Below are positions 1 through 13,200 of a stretch of DNA of 64,000 nt, one piece after another. The stretch's first letter is position 1, and each line of letters opens with the position of its first letter. The notes under the pieces are model-generated. The model worked only from the letters and a program-made list of their open reading frames with translations. It made no database searches and was not told where the DNA came from. This DNA comes from Penelope pileata (Eukaryota > Chordata > Aves > Galliformes > Cracidae). The stretch covers positions 606,813 to 670,812 of the forward strand of contig WBMW01003834.1 in NCBI GenBank assembly GCA_013396635.1, read 5' to 3'. Both the position numbers and the translations under genes were made by a program.

Positions 1-481
1 ATCTATTTACTCAAATCTTAAAGTAACCATAAATAAAACCAGGATTGACCTAAACCTTAAACAACTTCTATCCTAACAGAAACTGCGAGGGAAATTCTGT
101 ATTCATTTGTACATTGACATACACTGTCGTGTATTGAGAATAAAATCATCATAGATGTTAGCAGAATATGGCCCAACTAATTTAACATTTTACTTCCCTG
201 CAGGAAGGTGCTGGCATACACCAATTGTTGAGGAGCCAACTATCTACAGTAGTATTCTATACTTCTATAATATTCTGTGTCAAAGCAATAAATATTAGAT
301 ATAATCTGTATATTAGATTTCTTTTTTTTTTTTTTTTAATCTGATAGCTATTTAAATCTACACTATCAAATATAAGCAGTGACCCACTCCTACCTGGCAG
401 CATGTACTATTTATGTGAATGCGTTAAAACTATCACATGGGTCAATATTTACAGAGGATACTCCTGGTTATATAGCAATTT

Positions 482-487
482 TATTTT
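482..487 (-). promoter_or_regulatory. Candidate poly(A) signal AATAAA for a long PARVA 3'UTR
   Basis: This is the canonical hexamer on the sense (minus) strand that I noticed downstream of the stop. It would give a 3'UTR of about 3.7 kb that includes the mariner insertion. Hexamers are common in AT-rich DNA, so transcript 3' ends are needed to decide between this, the two ATTAAA candidates and sites beyond the window. Confidence 0.2.
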
Positions 488-1934
488 ACATAAATTCTTA
501 CCATAGGACAGGAATTCGTGCAGAGGCTGGATATTGTTAAATGTTTCTATGTTTCTGCATAAGTGCATTTCAGCACAAGGATTTCACAATTCTATCTCAG
601 TTTTAAGGGTTTTTTGTTTGTTTTTTAAGATGGAAATTGGAATCTGTTAGACTTTTAAATCTCCAATAAAGTTATACCAATATAGCACAGGAATATACAT
701 TTTCAGTTCAAGCAAAAAACAGTTTCATTGTTCCTAACCTTTTTCTTCTACATATATAAATCTCCTCTTTAAAGAAAGTGCATTCCTGAAAACATGGACA
801 TTCAAAATGTTACGGCATTGCTGAGATGTGAAAATGTTTCAACTGAACAGGATCTGCGGAAAAAACATCATGCACTTGTTAATGAGCTACTACTATTACT
901 ATAAAGTAGTTCTGCATGTGAAAAATTTACATGTTAAATGGTAAAATCAGCTGAAACTGCTGATGGTTTATATATGAGAAGCTCCATCTCATTTTGTTCA
1001 AAAAAATGCTTGGTTAATTCCTATTGTTTGTGATGAATATATTTAGTACATGTCATAATTAGATATCTGTTTATGAGCTCAGAGAAAATCCAGGTATTAT
1101 CCTGTAAAACAAATATTGGCTTTCCTTTGCAAAAGTTGCTATTTACTTATCGAGATATACTTATTTACAGAATAATTTCTGTAGCCACCCAGCACAAGTC
1201 AGCATCATCTTGTTATTTAACATTAGTTAGTTTTCACCAAGCACAGAATGTAATCATTATATTCTCTTTAAGCTAATGCTGCACTGGAGAGCACTAATTA
1301 AAAAAAAATCCCTGAAAATTGAAAAATGTTACTCTTTACATATTATTTAATATACAGCTGTTAGCAACTGTTGTTGCCAGCACTGCCTTTCTTCAGATGA
1401 ACGGTCTCAAGAGCTGATAGATGGCTTTCCCTTTCACCTGTACCAGTTCTGCCATAATTGGATGACTGTTCAAGACTCCTTCCTGCACTAAACAGTCCAA
1501 AGATATCTAAATAGTTCTCCAATAATTTCTGCTTAAGGATTTTTGTTTCCCTTACTGTGTAACCCAGGATCCCAAGAATCCGTGGTTGAGCTGTAACACT
1601 CCTCTTAAGAAGGTATCTATAATTAACACGTAGACTTCTAATAATACATAATTAGTTTACTCCTCAGCTAATACCACTGCAGTTTTTGATGATTTATACT
1701 CATGTCAGGTAGTCTCTACAGCTTCTTCATGGAAACATAACTGATGCTTGATAGCAGTCTAAGGGAAGAATCAATTCTATTGTCTCTTTTATGTCTTTGT
1801 TAAAACTGAAACCAAACAGTTAACAGCTTATACTTGATCATGATTTTAAAAAAGCATTCATTACGGCCACAAAAAATGACCAAATAACCTTACAGTGTAG
1901 TGGATTCTTTGCCGACGTGAGTAGTTTTCATCTC

Positions 1935-3178
1935 TGTGGGATGCTTCACAAGTAATGCCTCCTATATTATTATGTTGGCCCACAATATCAGAAGCGAATG
2001 TTGGTGGTATGGCAGCAGAGGTTGAACCTTCCCCACCAATATTCCATTCCATTTCGTTGCCATGTGACAGATGGCAGCAGAGGGGCAGTCTGACAAAATG
2101 GCGTCTGATTTGGAAGTGTGGATGAAACAAAGGTGTGGAACTGAATTCCTCCATGCAGAAAAAATAGCACCCATTGACATTCATTGATGCTTGCTGAACG
2201 TTTATGGAGAACAAACAGTGGCTGTGAGCACAGTGAGGCAGTGGGTGGTGCGTTTCAGCAGTAGCGACAGCGACATGAAAGACAAGCCACATTCTGGACA
2301 GCCATGCACAGCTGTCACACCACAAAATGAAGAGCATCTCAACCAGCTCATCCATGTGAATTGGCAAGTTACAACCAAAGAACCGTGTACAGAGCTGAAC
2401 ATCGACTTCAATGCATTGAAAACAATGGTGGCAACATGGGAATATCACAAAGCTTGAGCCTGGTGGGTTCCACAAATATTCACACATGAAGAGAAAGAAC
2501 ACCGTATGCAAGTTTGTCAGGATCTGTTGAACGAATACAAGGCTGAAGGTGACAGTTTCCTGGATCACATCATTATCAGTGATGAGACACAGTGTCACCA
2601 CTACGAGTCAGAGTCAAAACAGCAGTTCATGGAGTGGCAACGTGAATTTCCCATCAAAGAAAAGGTTCCAGATATAGCTTTCAGCAGGTAAAGTGATGTG
2701 CATTGGTTTCTGGGATAGGAAAGAGGTGATCATTCTAGATTTCCTGGAACCCAGACAAACCATCAACTCTGACCGTGACATTGTGACACTGACTAAGCTG
2801 AAGGTTCCAACTTACAAAGTAAGGCCAGAGGAGAAGACAACCTTTCTCCTGCAACATGATAATACCTGACACTACACCAGTTTTGACTTCCATATGTTCA
2901 GGCCAATGAAAGATGGATGGTGTGGACAACATGTCCCTAGCAATGACACCATCATAGGGGCTGTGAAACAGTGGTCACCTCTGCTGGTGCAGATTTTTAT
3001 GAGTGCGGCATGCAGGCTCTTCACCGGCAAAAATGCACAGCTAATGGTGGTGACTATGTTGAAAAATAGAGTTTTGTAGCTGAGGAACTGCTCTATCAAA
3101 TAAAGATACTGTGCTCTTTGTATCTGTTGTAGTTTCCATGAAAATAAATAGGAAGCATTATTTTTGGAACATCCAATG
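1935..3178 (+). mobile_element. Mariner DNA transposon, Galluhop-type, nearly full length but decayed
   Basis: About 1.24 kb with imperfect 27-bp terminal inverted repeats. The left end (1935-1961) and the reverse complement of the right end (3152-3178) match at about 19 of 27 positions and share an AATGCYTC core. A TA follows the right end at 3179-3180; the left target base pair has decayed to TC. Inside are remains of a mariner transposase, starting at ATG 2098 and ending at TAG 3067-3069. Frame is lost at TGA 2185, TGA 2455 and a frameshift near 2685. It lies on the plus strand, antisense to PARVA, in its probable 3'UTR or flank. The family name is from recognition of the transposase and not from a database search. 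Confidence 0.85.
2098..3069 (+). pseudogene. Mariner transposase pseudogene
   Basis: The translation in successive frames runs from the N-terminal helix-turn-helix part (around VSTVRQWVVRFSSSDSDMKD), through a WVPQIFTHEEKEHRMQVCQD segment, to the catalytic core. The first catalytic Asp sits in IIISDETQ (codon 2581-2583), the second in LLQHDN (2858-2860), and the third in FDFHMF (2885-2887). In-frame stops are at 2185-2187, 2455-2457 and, after a frameshift near 2685, around 2866. Only about 9 codons separate the second and third Asp, instead of the mariner DD34D spacing, so about 75 bp have been lost there. It cannot encode a working enzyme. Confidence 0.85.
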
Positions 3179-4194
3179 TAAAAGCAGTGCTTTTGAATCT
3201 GAAAGGCTACAGGAATGTTTCTGGAAAATAAGTATTGTTTCTTAAACTGGACGTAATGCAGCAAAATCCATTCACCATAAAATCAATCAAAGGGTCAGAT
3301 TCTAAATCCTATTTAGTAACAAATCTAAACTTATAACCTGGCAATTCTATGTTCCAACCATTAAAAGAAAAACAAGCCATTCTTTAACTTTCTAATACTA
3401 TGCTAAATACAAATATTACAGGGAAACTGGATAATACAGGTGTGCTTTCCTGAAAATGTGTACCTGGAGAAAAAAAAAAAGATCTGTTTCCTGAACAAAA
3501 CTAAGTGAACAAGCTGCAAAGTGTGCTTAGGCAGAATGCTCAGTAATACATATTTAAAGCAGAGTATCACATTATAATAAGTCTGAAGGAATAAGTAGCC
3601 ACTTCAGTTTGTACCCATAAAATTCAAACCTAACAGCACTGGAAATACAATTTAATCAGGTTAAGTGCTTGAGAACGTCTGTTCTTTTCAGCTGTGATGT
3701 GAACAAGAGTATTTTGCTGTTTCTCCTTATGCACATTTCTTACAACTTGAATGCAACCATTTTATCGTGGAGAGAAAAATTTTCTTTTTCTCCCTAGATT
3801 AGAAAAGATATACATAAAAAAATATTAAAGTAAATGCTTAGCAAATAAACTTCCTATGTTTGGCTTCAACAGCTGATTTGAATTTAAGTTAATAAATCTT
3901 TTTTCGTTGCTGTTCCACCTACTACAAAATAGTGTAGAGATGGAGTTATTATTGAGACATGGATTCTCCCAGAAGATACCTTCCTCCAAACTCTCTACAC
4001 AATTTGTATTAGTCTTACATAGTCTGAACTTTAAACCTACTATGAAAATAGATGTGCAAGAGTAGTCAATTGAAGATTCTTCAGATAAATGGTTTAATTC
4101 CTTTTAGGATAAGGATGCAGAGGAATACTGATGAAAAATATGCTAGTTACGATGTTTTCTTTGTTAACATTTCCTTACGTCCTAAATGAATTCT

Positions 4195-4271
4195 TCACTC
4201 CACATTCCTGTACTTGGTAAACAAATTATATAGCACTCTCAGTGTAGACTTCAAGTCACAATTTACAATAT
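4195..4271 (-). CDS. PARVA: PARVA exon 13, terminal coding part and stop
   Basis: 77 nt completing Asp348, then IVNCDLKSTLRVLYNLFTKY and RNVE (to residue 372), then TGA at 4195-4197. It closes CH2 (to about residue 369). The C terminus ...LFTKYRNVE is diagnostic for alpha-parvin; beta-parvin has ...KYKNVE with different upstream residues. The acceptor is tctag|ATATTG after a T-rich tract. The exon must continue as 3'UTR toward lower coordinates. Confidence 0.97.
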
Positions 4272-7200
4272 CTAGAAAAAAAAGACAAGGGAAAAATTAT
4301 TAGTAACTTGTAAGTCCAAAATGTTTTCAGAAAAACATGCCCATTCTCTATTCCCTTTCTTTGCTTAGATCCATATCCGCAAACACTAGAATCATGAAGT
4401 CAGTTAGAAGGAGCAGAAATATAAATAAAGCACAGTTTTTAAATGGTCAACTCAACAATCATTTTTTCAAACACTTCTAATTAGGGACATAGATAGGTAA
4501 TGTTGCTGATGTAGAAATGCAACCAGATTTTCGAGACCCATAAGAGAAATAGTACCTAGTATCACATATATTGAGAGGACTAAACCATAAGTCAGTTGTG
4601 GCCAAAAAGTAACAATGTAAAAAAAATTATCAGGCAGAAACAAATATAATTATTTTTCTCTTTCATAAGGACTACAGGACTTGGCACATTCTGGGCTTCA
4701 ATTTCCCTTACTAGGTCTAATTCTATCTAGATAATTAGAGGCCAAGTTAAATTTTCTAAAGGCTCTTAAGAAGCTAGGTGTACGAGTGCTCCTTGAAGAC
4801 AGTTCTGAAAATGCTTTAGGTAAGCTGATGTACATGGCTGAATCAGTCCTTAGACATTCAACATCTAAAGCAAAGGATTTATGTGAAACAAAAAGCTAAT
4901 GAATACCTGCTGTTTCCAAGGGAAGTTGTTGAGAAAGTCAATATTATTTCACAAGAAATCTATAAAACAAACTGACATGCAGCACTGTGGCAGCCTACGT
5001 TAGCGCTTCAAAGGATATTCAATCTCAAATAGGAACTCAGAATTCGTCATCAGAAAGGCCCCATCTCTTTCTGTTGACTGTGTAGGAACTCAATCTCCTA
5101 ACTTTGGTCCTTGGAACTCGTCATGAAGGTATAAAGCAAACGGTGTGCATGCTCCCGTCATTTTCAAAGCTTCCAAGGAAACCCAGTAAATTGTGTATGT
5201 AATCACCAGATGGTTTTGCCAATTTTGCCATTATATTTATCTGCGCTAATGTTTCTCTGTGATTGTGAAGGGGTTATACTTTGAAGAATAAACTCAATCA
5301 AAGCTATGTGTGTTGTCCCAAACTATGCTGTGAAGGGCTAAAGATACTAGCCCCCCATGGCAAACTGACATCTGTGGACAAAGGGTGAAAACAGTCAGAC
5401 CTGGATTTCTGGATGAGACTATGCACGCTCATGAAATCATGGCCACAAAGTTTGTGGCCAAAGACTCCTAATCATCAGATCAAAAATGCTTGCTATAAAA
5501 CGAAGAGAAAATGCCAAAAGTGACAGGAAGGGCATATTGCCCCACAACATCATGTTATACTCTTTCATACTGTTTGTACATATTTCAGGAAGTTTCCTCT
5601 TTCATGCCAGGAGCAAGCTGTACAACACTTTCATTTCCTAACACAGAACTTCAAATGAATGAAGAGACAAAACTCTGCAAGTCTTTGCAAAATTACCAGA
5701 AGATTCCACCACCAGAACAGAATTTCAGAGGAAGGTTGACACTAAAAAGTAGCGTGCTCCCAGAAAAAGAAGAGTTATTTGCATTGCTAATTGTGTTTGA
5801 CTAATATGTATAACATTTTACTGGCTGCAATTTTCAAAAAGAGAAATTTAAGTTTGGCTTTGATGTACATGTTTCAAGAAGTAATCTGAAAAGCTCAAAC
5901 TGCAAATGAATTCGTTATAGACTCAGTAGATTAATGTTCTGGCCAATTTTAAAGTAAAAGGTCACAGAAAGCTTTTTAATACCCTTTCAATTATATTGCA
6001 AATAAACCAAATAAACTGTTGACCCCATAAAAATCATTGGTTTTCATACTCATTTATTTAACCACATTCTTTTTTCCACTAAATATGTTTTTCATATTCT
6101 GAAGCACTTTTCAGCATTTTTTTTTTCCTCACAAACCTCAAAGAAACAGTGTAGGAATTTAAAGAGTATTTAGTATATGCATTTGGAGTAAGATCCTTTC
6201 CAATACTCTTTTGCTCACTGGAAATTTTAAGTATGGGCATTGTGCCCAATGTAACAACACATAAAACAGATGTGTTTTTCCATTCACATTGGGCAGGAAG
6301 TTTCATATTAAGCATTTCAATAATTGCACAAGAAATGTCTTATATATGCTGAAATATCCTTATGGCTTGATTTATACTGGAAAAATTAGCTGCCCCCTAG
6401 AGCAATAAATACCTGAAAAATTAAATGCCTTAAGAATTTTAAACCTCCATGGGGAGTAAGGGATCACAGATACTCTCTGTTTTACTTGGATCCCTATACT
6501 TCACTACTCCCCCCCCCCGTTGACTATTTCAAACTTAAAAGTTTGTGACACAGTCTCCACTGGTGCAGTTAAAGCATGATTGTGAATAAAAGTTCAAGCA
6601 ATCAAAATAAGTGAAAAAATAGGCTGGGCAGATCCACATTAAATGCATAGGCAGCATAGGCTTAGTCGTGAGACAAAATTTTGTGCACATGCCTGCTGCT
6701 GTCACAATTTGGAGGTCAGGAGGGATGGAAAAAGAGCAGAACAGAGCAGAAATTGATCAACTGTGACAGAATTTCCAGGGTCCTTAATATTAGGAGCGGA
6801 AGTCTAACCATTAGCTTCTATCAGCTCCTGAGGGAATGATGATCCAATATTATGGCAAAAAAAGACTGTGTGCACAATAGAATGTGAATCTATAATGGGT
6901 CTTGAAAACACACATATATTGGTTATTATAGCAGGCAACTTACAGAGCCCAACTACAACCACCGTGAAGGGTGGAGTCAAAACTGCACATCCAGCTCCTC
7001 CACGGTAAGACCTTCTCATGGGAGAAATCATGAGAGTGCCTCATATCACAGGGAATCAAGGGTCTTACATACAGCCTGAAAAGCTAGATTTAAATCCAGT
7101 ATTTATACAAGTGAAGAGCAATGAAATCCTGGTCCTGCTAAGGTCAGCAATAAAACCTTCACCTTCACTGAAGACATGTTTTACTTTCAGTCTCTAGCTT

Positions 7201-10200
7201 TAAATCAAAATATGAGTGATTAAGTCCTGCAGTCAAAGTTAGTTATACGTACTTTTGAATTTTTTCTTTCACAGCCTCTATTCCTTTTTTGAAAATCTTG
7301 TAAATTACTTACAGCTTAGTATGATAATGTGGGATGAGAAAATGGAGCAATTGGAGCATTTCATATTTGTGAGTGACACCATTCACAACTGTATTCTTTT
7401 CCTTTCAGTGAATATCTGAATACTACTGCAAATACTTGGCCAAGCAAATCTTATCCAGACCATTAAAGAAATGAAGCTTTGCAACATTTCAACAAGTGTA
7501 CCTTTCAGCCTTTTAAAATACAGTTACCTGAGCACTTCAAAATGTATCTTGCCTTTCTGTCTTGAATCCCTATTTTAACCTTTATTTAGTTGTATCACAA
7601 CCCCCTGAAATAAGATCCGGATCCAACACAAATTTTTCAAGAGGTGCCATAAAAAGTAAAATAGATACCTTCTGGTCTTGGCTTTGGTTTTTCCAATCCA
7701 CCATCTTGCATTAGCTCAAATGCAAATGATACATTGAGGACCTAGTATAATATGATATAGATAGTCATTATTATGATCTATACATAGCATACTATAAATG
7801 GTCAAAAGAAGATGTATTTAAAGCTGCAGATCTACATGCTTGGAAGGAAAAAAATCAAGCCTCCGTATATCAATCCAGACAACTCACTGTTTTGTTATTT
7901 CTGGGTAGTGATGGTGATTTCAGAAATACAAAAGTAATTGAAAAATAACACATGAACTAACATTACACATAGAAAAAATACTCCCTCAAGTTTAAGAACT
8001 GGAACATGATGGTTCATGTAGTGCTCATCTCGAACACACAGCTGAATTGCTTAGAGAGCAACAGACACGAGAGTAATGGTCAGTCTTAAAATGATATATA
8101 GTACATATATGTCTTCATGCTTCCAAAATACATGAAACCTTTGAAATGTCAAATTTTTTGATTTGGGGCTCAAAAAATCAGTCCTGTCATCAATTCATGT
8201 GTGTAATTCTTTACACACTTAGTGAACAGTAAGTCTTGTTCAACGACAGCATCAGACAGTGGTTGCCAAAAATCAGTTAATATTTGCTAGACACCCCATC
8301 ATTAATATAAACTTCCTTTTTATTCCAAACAAACATTAACACTGAGATCTAAAAAATGTTTGGAAATGGTTATCAGTAAGGTCCTCTTCTCTTTTGATTT
8401 CAACTATTTACATCAATCCTATACAGAAAAGTTAGTATCATCCTTGTAATACTAGGTACATTAGTATGTTTTTTTCTTGTTCGTTTTTAAACAGAAAAAT
8501 GAAATCTGATTACCTTTTGTTCAAAACTATCAGGAGTCAAGAAAAAGCTGTGGAGAGGAACAAAATAGCCTTCTAGGAGACCCATTAGCAGGACTAAGTA
8601 CACACCATCTGCAAACTGTAAAAAGGACTTTTCTCAGTACGCTTTCTGAACACACATGCAGAATAAAGTTCCTGTAGAAAGCAGTGGTCAGTGGCTTTGA
8701 TCAATGTCTTTGTTTCCTATCCTGCTAGTGCTGAGAAATCCGAACAACCACCTTTCAAGCTGTCAACTATCACACGCTTCCTGAGCAGAGAAAAGCAGAA
8801 CGAAGGTGCAACCTCATGACTGCACTGAAATTCAGTATGTTGTAGGAAATAAAGGGACAAAGAATTAGTCTTCCATGTTATGTGTTTATCTCCATCTAAA
8901 AAATAGTAACATCCACACAACTTTGTTAAAGGCATCTCACTCTTAACCTCTGTGGTGTCAGGTCTACCACAATCAAACTTTGAGTTACCTGAAGCAAACC
9001 ATCACCTGAAGGGAGGATGTAGCAAGGTGTGTGTCAGTCTCTTTCCTCAGGCAACAAGTGATAAGACACAAGGGAATGCCTCCAGGTTGTGTCAAGGGAG
9101 GCCTAGACTGGATATCAGAAAGAATTTTTACGCAGAAAGGAGGGTTAGGCATTGGAACAGGCTGCCCAGGGAAGTGGTGGAGTCACCATCCCATTTAAGA
9201 GTTTTGTGGATATGGTACTGAGGGACATGGTTTAGCGGTGGCCTTAACATTGTTAGCATGACACATGGACTTGATGATCTTAAGGGTCTTTTCCAAAGTA
9301 ATTGATTCTATGATTCTATCTTCCTAAGGTAGCTCATTTTCTTTCAACTGATAGAAATACCATCTCCCATCTTAGGGAATGCTGTTTTGGATATATTTTT
9401 AAGGTGTTTCTAGGCACATCTGGATAATACATTTTTTCCAAAAGTTAAACAATGCAATATGCATGCACAGCAACACTTCTCTGAAGCTCTTACACATTCT
9501 TTCCATCTAAAATTCAATTTTACCCTTGAAAAACCTCTGTCAGAGTGAAAGCTATTCAAATAAACCAGAGGTTCTTAAAAACGTGTCAAGATATAAAATA
9601 AAGCCTGGCACGAAGACATCATTTTTTTCTTCTAGTGTGGATATCACCCTTCCTGTCCGACCTTGTTATTTTCTTATAACTGCTGCAATTGTTCATATAG
9701 GGATTTATTAATACCATAGAATAAAGCTTTTCTTTTAGCTTCTTTCCAGCCAGTTTAGCAGCTGAGAACAAGAGAAAGAAGACCACGTACCACATTATTT
9801 CCGTGGTACAATCAAGCCTGCAGCCCAACTGTACAGCTGCACATACACTTGGTCATCTTGTGTCTCAAGAATGCATCTCACTGAATAGAGTCATTGTAAT
9901 CTCATGAGATTACTTGCTTATGTAAAGGTAGTCAGGAAACAACTGTTCAGTTTGAAATTGTACCAAATCAAACAGACAGAGCACTTCATGACCAAACAGG
10001 CACAGGTTCTTCTTACAGCACTTAGCAGCACCCAAGAGGCAGCATCTACAAGCTAATTTTCGTACTTTCATTCACATAAAACTGTTGCTGCCCTCATGAT
10101 TTCTCTGCTTAATCGGTGAGAGTTTTCCTCATATGAATATATTTAAAATCAAAGGGTTTCCCAGTGAAATATCATCTCAGAATCTAATCAAGAACAATTC

Positions 10201-13200
10201 AATTAAATTTCTGGATAAAGCTGGAGGCATAGTACACAACACTGTGCAAGGGACCCTCCCCTTCAACAAAGGCTATAAAATCCTACCTGAGTCTCCAGTT
10301 CAGTGACCTCCAAATTTAATTTATTGAGATGTTTGTTCACAAATGTGATGAGAGTCTGAAACATGAAAACAGTTTAGTGAAGGTCTATTCAGTAGGGCAG
10401 CACTTACATGCACGGAGTATGAACTCCACTCACAAGAGAACCTGCATGAGCAAGGAGACTGCAAAACAATTTCTTTTTTTTCAAGTTTTAAAACTGAATT
10501 ATGACATTATTATTATTTTACTAAAGAACGACGAACAGAAATAAATTAATATGATGTATATATAAAAAAATCACTGTTACAAAATAATAACTTCAAAAAA
10601 AAATTGTGGCAGATTGTAGGGAAGTAGGTAATGGATCTCCACTCAAATCTGACAGCAGCCAAAATACTCTAGATCAGTCCCTAGCAGTTATCAACTGCAA
10701 ACCTCTTTGGCACCAGTAAACCAAATTAATGCAGTTGGGTTTTAATGAACATACACTTTGCGAGAACTTTTTGATGGAAACTTTGATAACTCCATCTTTT
10801 TTTTTGTGTTCCAAAGTTAAGTTAATGCTGCTAAATACTATCAAAAAGTAACATGATAATCATGAATTTGTATTTTTGTTTTCAGCACAAAGCTTAATTG
10901 TATTTTATGTATACAAACGTCAATTTTATGTTATATACACGCACACACACTATGTACATACACACAAGCATGCAGACACACATTGTAATTTGTAAAAATA
11001 AAAACTTTCCAACCTTCTTTACTACATTGAGCTTGTCTGGAGCATGGTCAAATAGAGTGTCAAACGCATCTCTTTCTGAAAAACATTGAGAGGTGTTAAT
11101 ATACTTAGCAGCAGTTGTCCAAATGCAGGATAAACACTTACTGAAGTATGCACTTGTTTAAGACAACAGAGTCAACAAATTGTTTCAGTATAGTCTCTGT
11201 ATTTCAAGTGCCACATATATTTTGCATATTTCTCTCTTGCTCTAAGTTGCTGGTAATTTTCTCTATTATTTATATAAAGCACCCAGTACCATTTTCAAGT
11301 ACAGTTTGGATTACCTAATAACCTTATTTCTCAAAAACAAGCAAAGAGTAGAATATTTATACATAAAACTTCAAACAGTCAGATACATGGATCTACGTAA
11401 CCAACTTATTTTGTTCAGAAGAACGTGAGTTTACATCTGGAGTCACTACACAGGAAAATTTTCCCCATGGGTTGCAATATGCATATATCACTCAGTTGAT
11501 TGCTACAAAATCTTTTGTATAGATGTTTTTGGGCGATTCCGATATGCAATTCAGGACATGATTAGCAGGACAGTAACCTGAAGTAGAATGACTACAACAG
11601 TACTGTGGTTACCTTCTGAAGGATTAAAAAAAAAAAAAAGAGCACCAGAATCTTTTCTGAGCTATTTCCGTGTACATTCAAAGGCCTTTGTAGAAGGTGG
11701 GCTTTATAGGAAGTAAGACTGCTCACAGATGCCACAGGAAAACGTCATGTCTGAGTTTTTTTAACTCAGCAATAAGGCAATCATAGAAACAATATAAGAA
11801 ATAAATGCTAAATTGCTGGTGGTCAACATCTAAACTCCTCAGAGGAGTGTTATCTGTTGACCAGGCATTTGGCCAGTCTCAATCCTAGCCGTGAGACTTA
11901 CTAGGCACAGAAATCTGCCGAATAATGATCCAAAGTCATTAAAGTGTACATAGATAACACATGCGAGAATGCCAACAAGTTCACCAGCTGGTTTAACATA
12001 CGACATCATTTCATATTATGCTATGAGCTTATGACCATTAATATCATAGCAATAGTGTCCTGGAGGTTAAACTGTGAAGCACCTGCAAATCAGCATGCGC
12101 TAAAAAGTACTGAAATGTGTTTTAAAGATGGTCACATTGATTTTAATGCTTTTCTCACTTTGTTAACTGTCACAGCAGTCTGTGGCAGATATATTTGTAT
12201 AGTTGCCAGGGCAATTAGAAATCCTCTGCTTCCTTGCAGATTAGTTCTGAAATGAGTGGTCATTTGGATTAATGTATTCTTTGGACGCCTTAAGAAAAAG
12301 ATAACAATCAAAAGAACTTACCATGTCTTCCTGAAAATGCCCTATGAAAACAAACAAAAAACCCACAGTTAAATATAACATTCACTTGCAGACATTGTGG
12401 TGCAAAATGAAACAGCTCACGTGACTAGATTTTTAGCCTGGTGAAAACTGAAGGAGATTCACGGGTTTAAGTAAACCTTCATCAAGTTACTCCAGCTGAG
12501 ACTCTGGATTAGCCTAGAGTCCATCAGAATAATATCTCCTAGATCCACAAAAGTCTCATAGGGAGGCCAGACTGCAGATTTCCTACAGCTGAGTCACCAA
12601 ATCAACACACCTTGCCTAAGTAAAGAAGAATTTTTCATGTTGATTTTGTGAAAACTTTCCTGTTGCTTTAAAAATGCATTTATCACATCAACTGCAACAC
12701 AACTCCAGCCAGAACAATGCTTTCACTATGTTCTTAGTAACTACTGCATTTTGTTCCAGTTGATCCCTCACATAAATATTACACATAAATAAATCCATAA
12801 AGATTAATACAAAGTCATTAGTCTGGATTCTCTCCAATCTATTAGGAACTAGGATATTCTTCTACCTCTTTCTGTTGGTTTGAAATAACTTTTCTGTTAT
12901 AAATTGCTTGGTGAGATGACATGTACAGAGGCTACTCCTGTCATTTTACATCCCAAAAGCACAAACGATTTAAAAAAAAGTCACACTGCATTCTTTTTGG
13001 AAAGGATCTAGTTTTTTTTAATCAAATAAATACCAACATAAAAGCATGAGACATATCGTTCTTCTATGTTTGATGGCCTTTTGAATACAACAATAAGTAA
13101 GAAATACAATAAATACAGAATAAAATAATAACAAACAAAAAATACAGAGGTTTTAAGTATCTTTGCTCTGTTTTCTCTATTATCCTGGTCTCCTGCTTTT

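Larger units (their letters stand above)
1..4194 (-). other. PARVA: Probable PARVA 3'UTR and downstream flank
   Basis: No coding sequence was recognised here apart from the dead mariner at 1935-3178. The region directly follows the PARVA stop on the minus strand, and the mammalian mRNA has a long 3'UTR, so part or all of it is probably transcribed. The cleavage site cannot be set by eye. Sense-strand poly(A) hexamer candidates are ATTAAA at 4093-4098 and 3651-3656, and AATAAA at 482-487. A T-run lies near 322-338. Confidence 0.4.

Noticed and set aside
1861..2601. 246-codon minus-strand open frame
   Set aside because: It is antisense to the mariner transposase remnant; its openness reflects the opposite-strand coding history. 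No recognisable motif.
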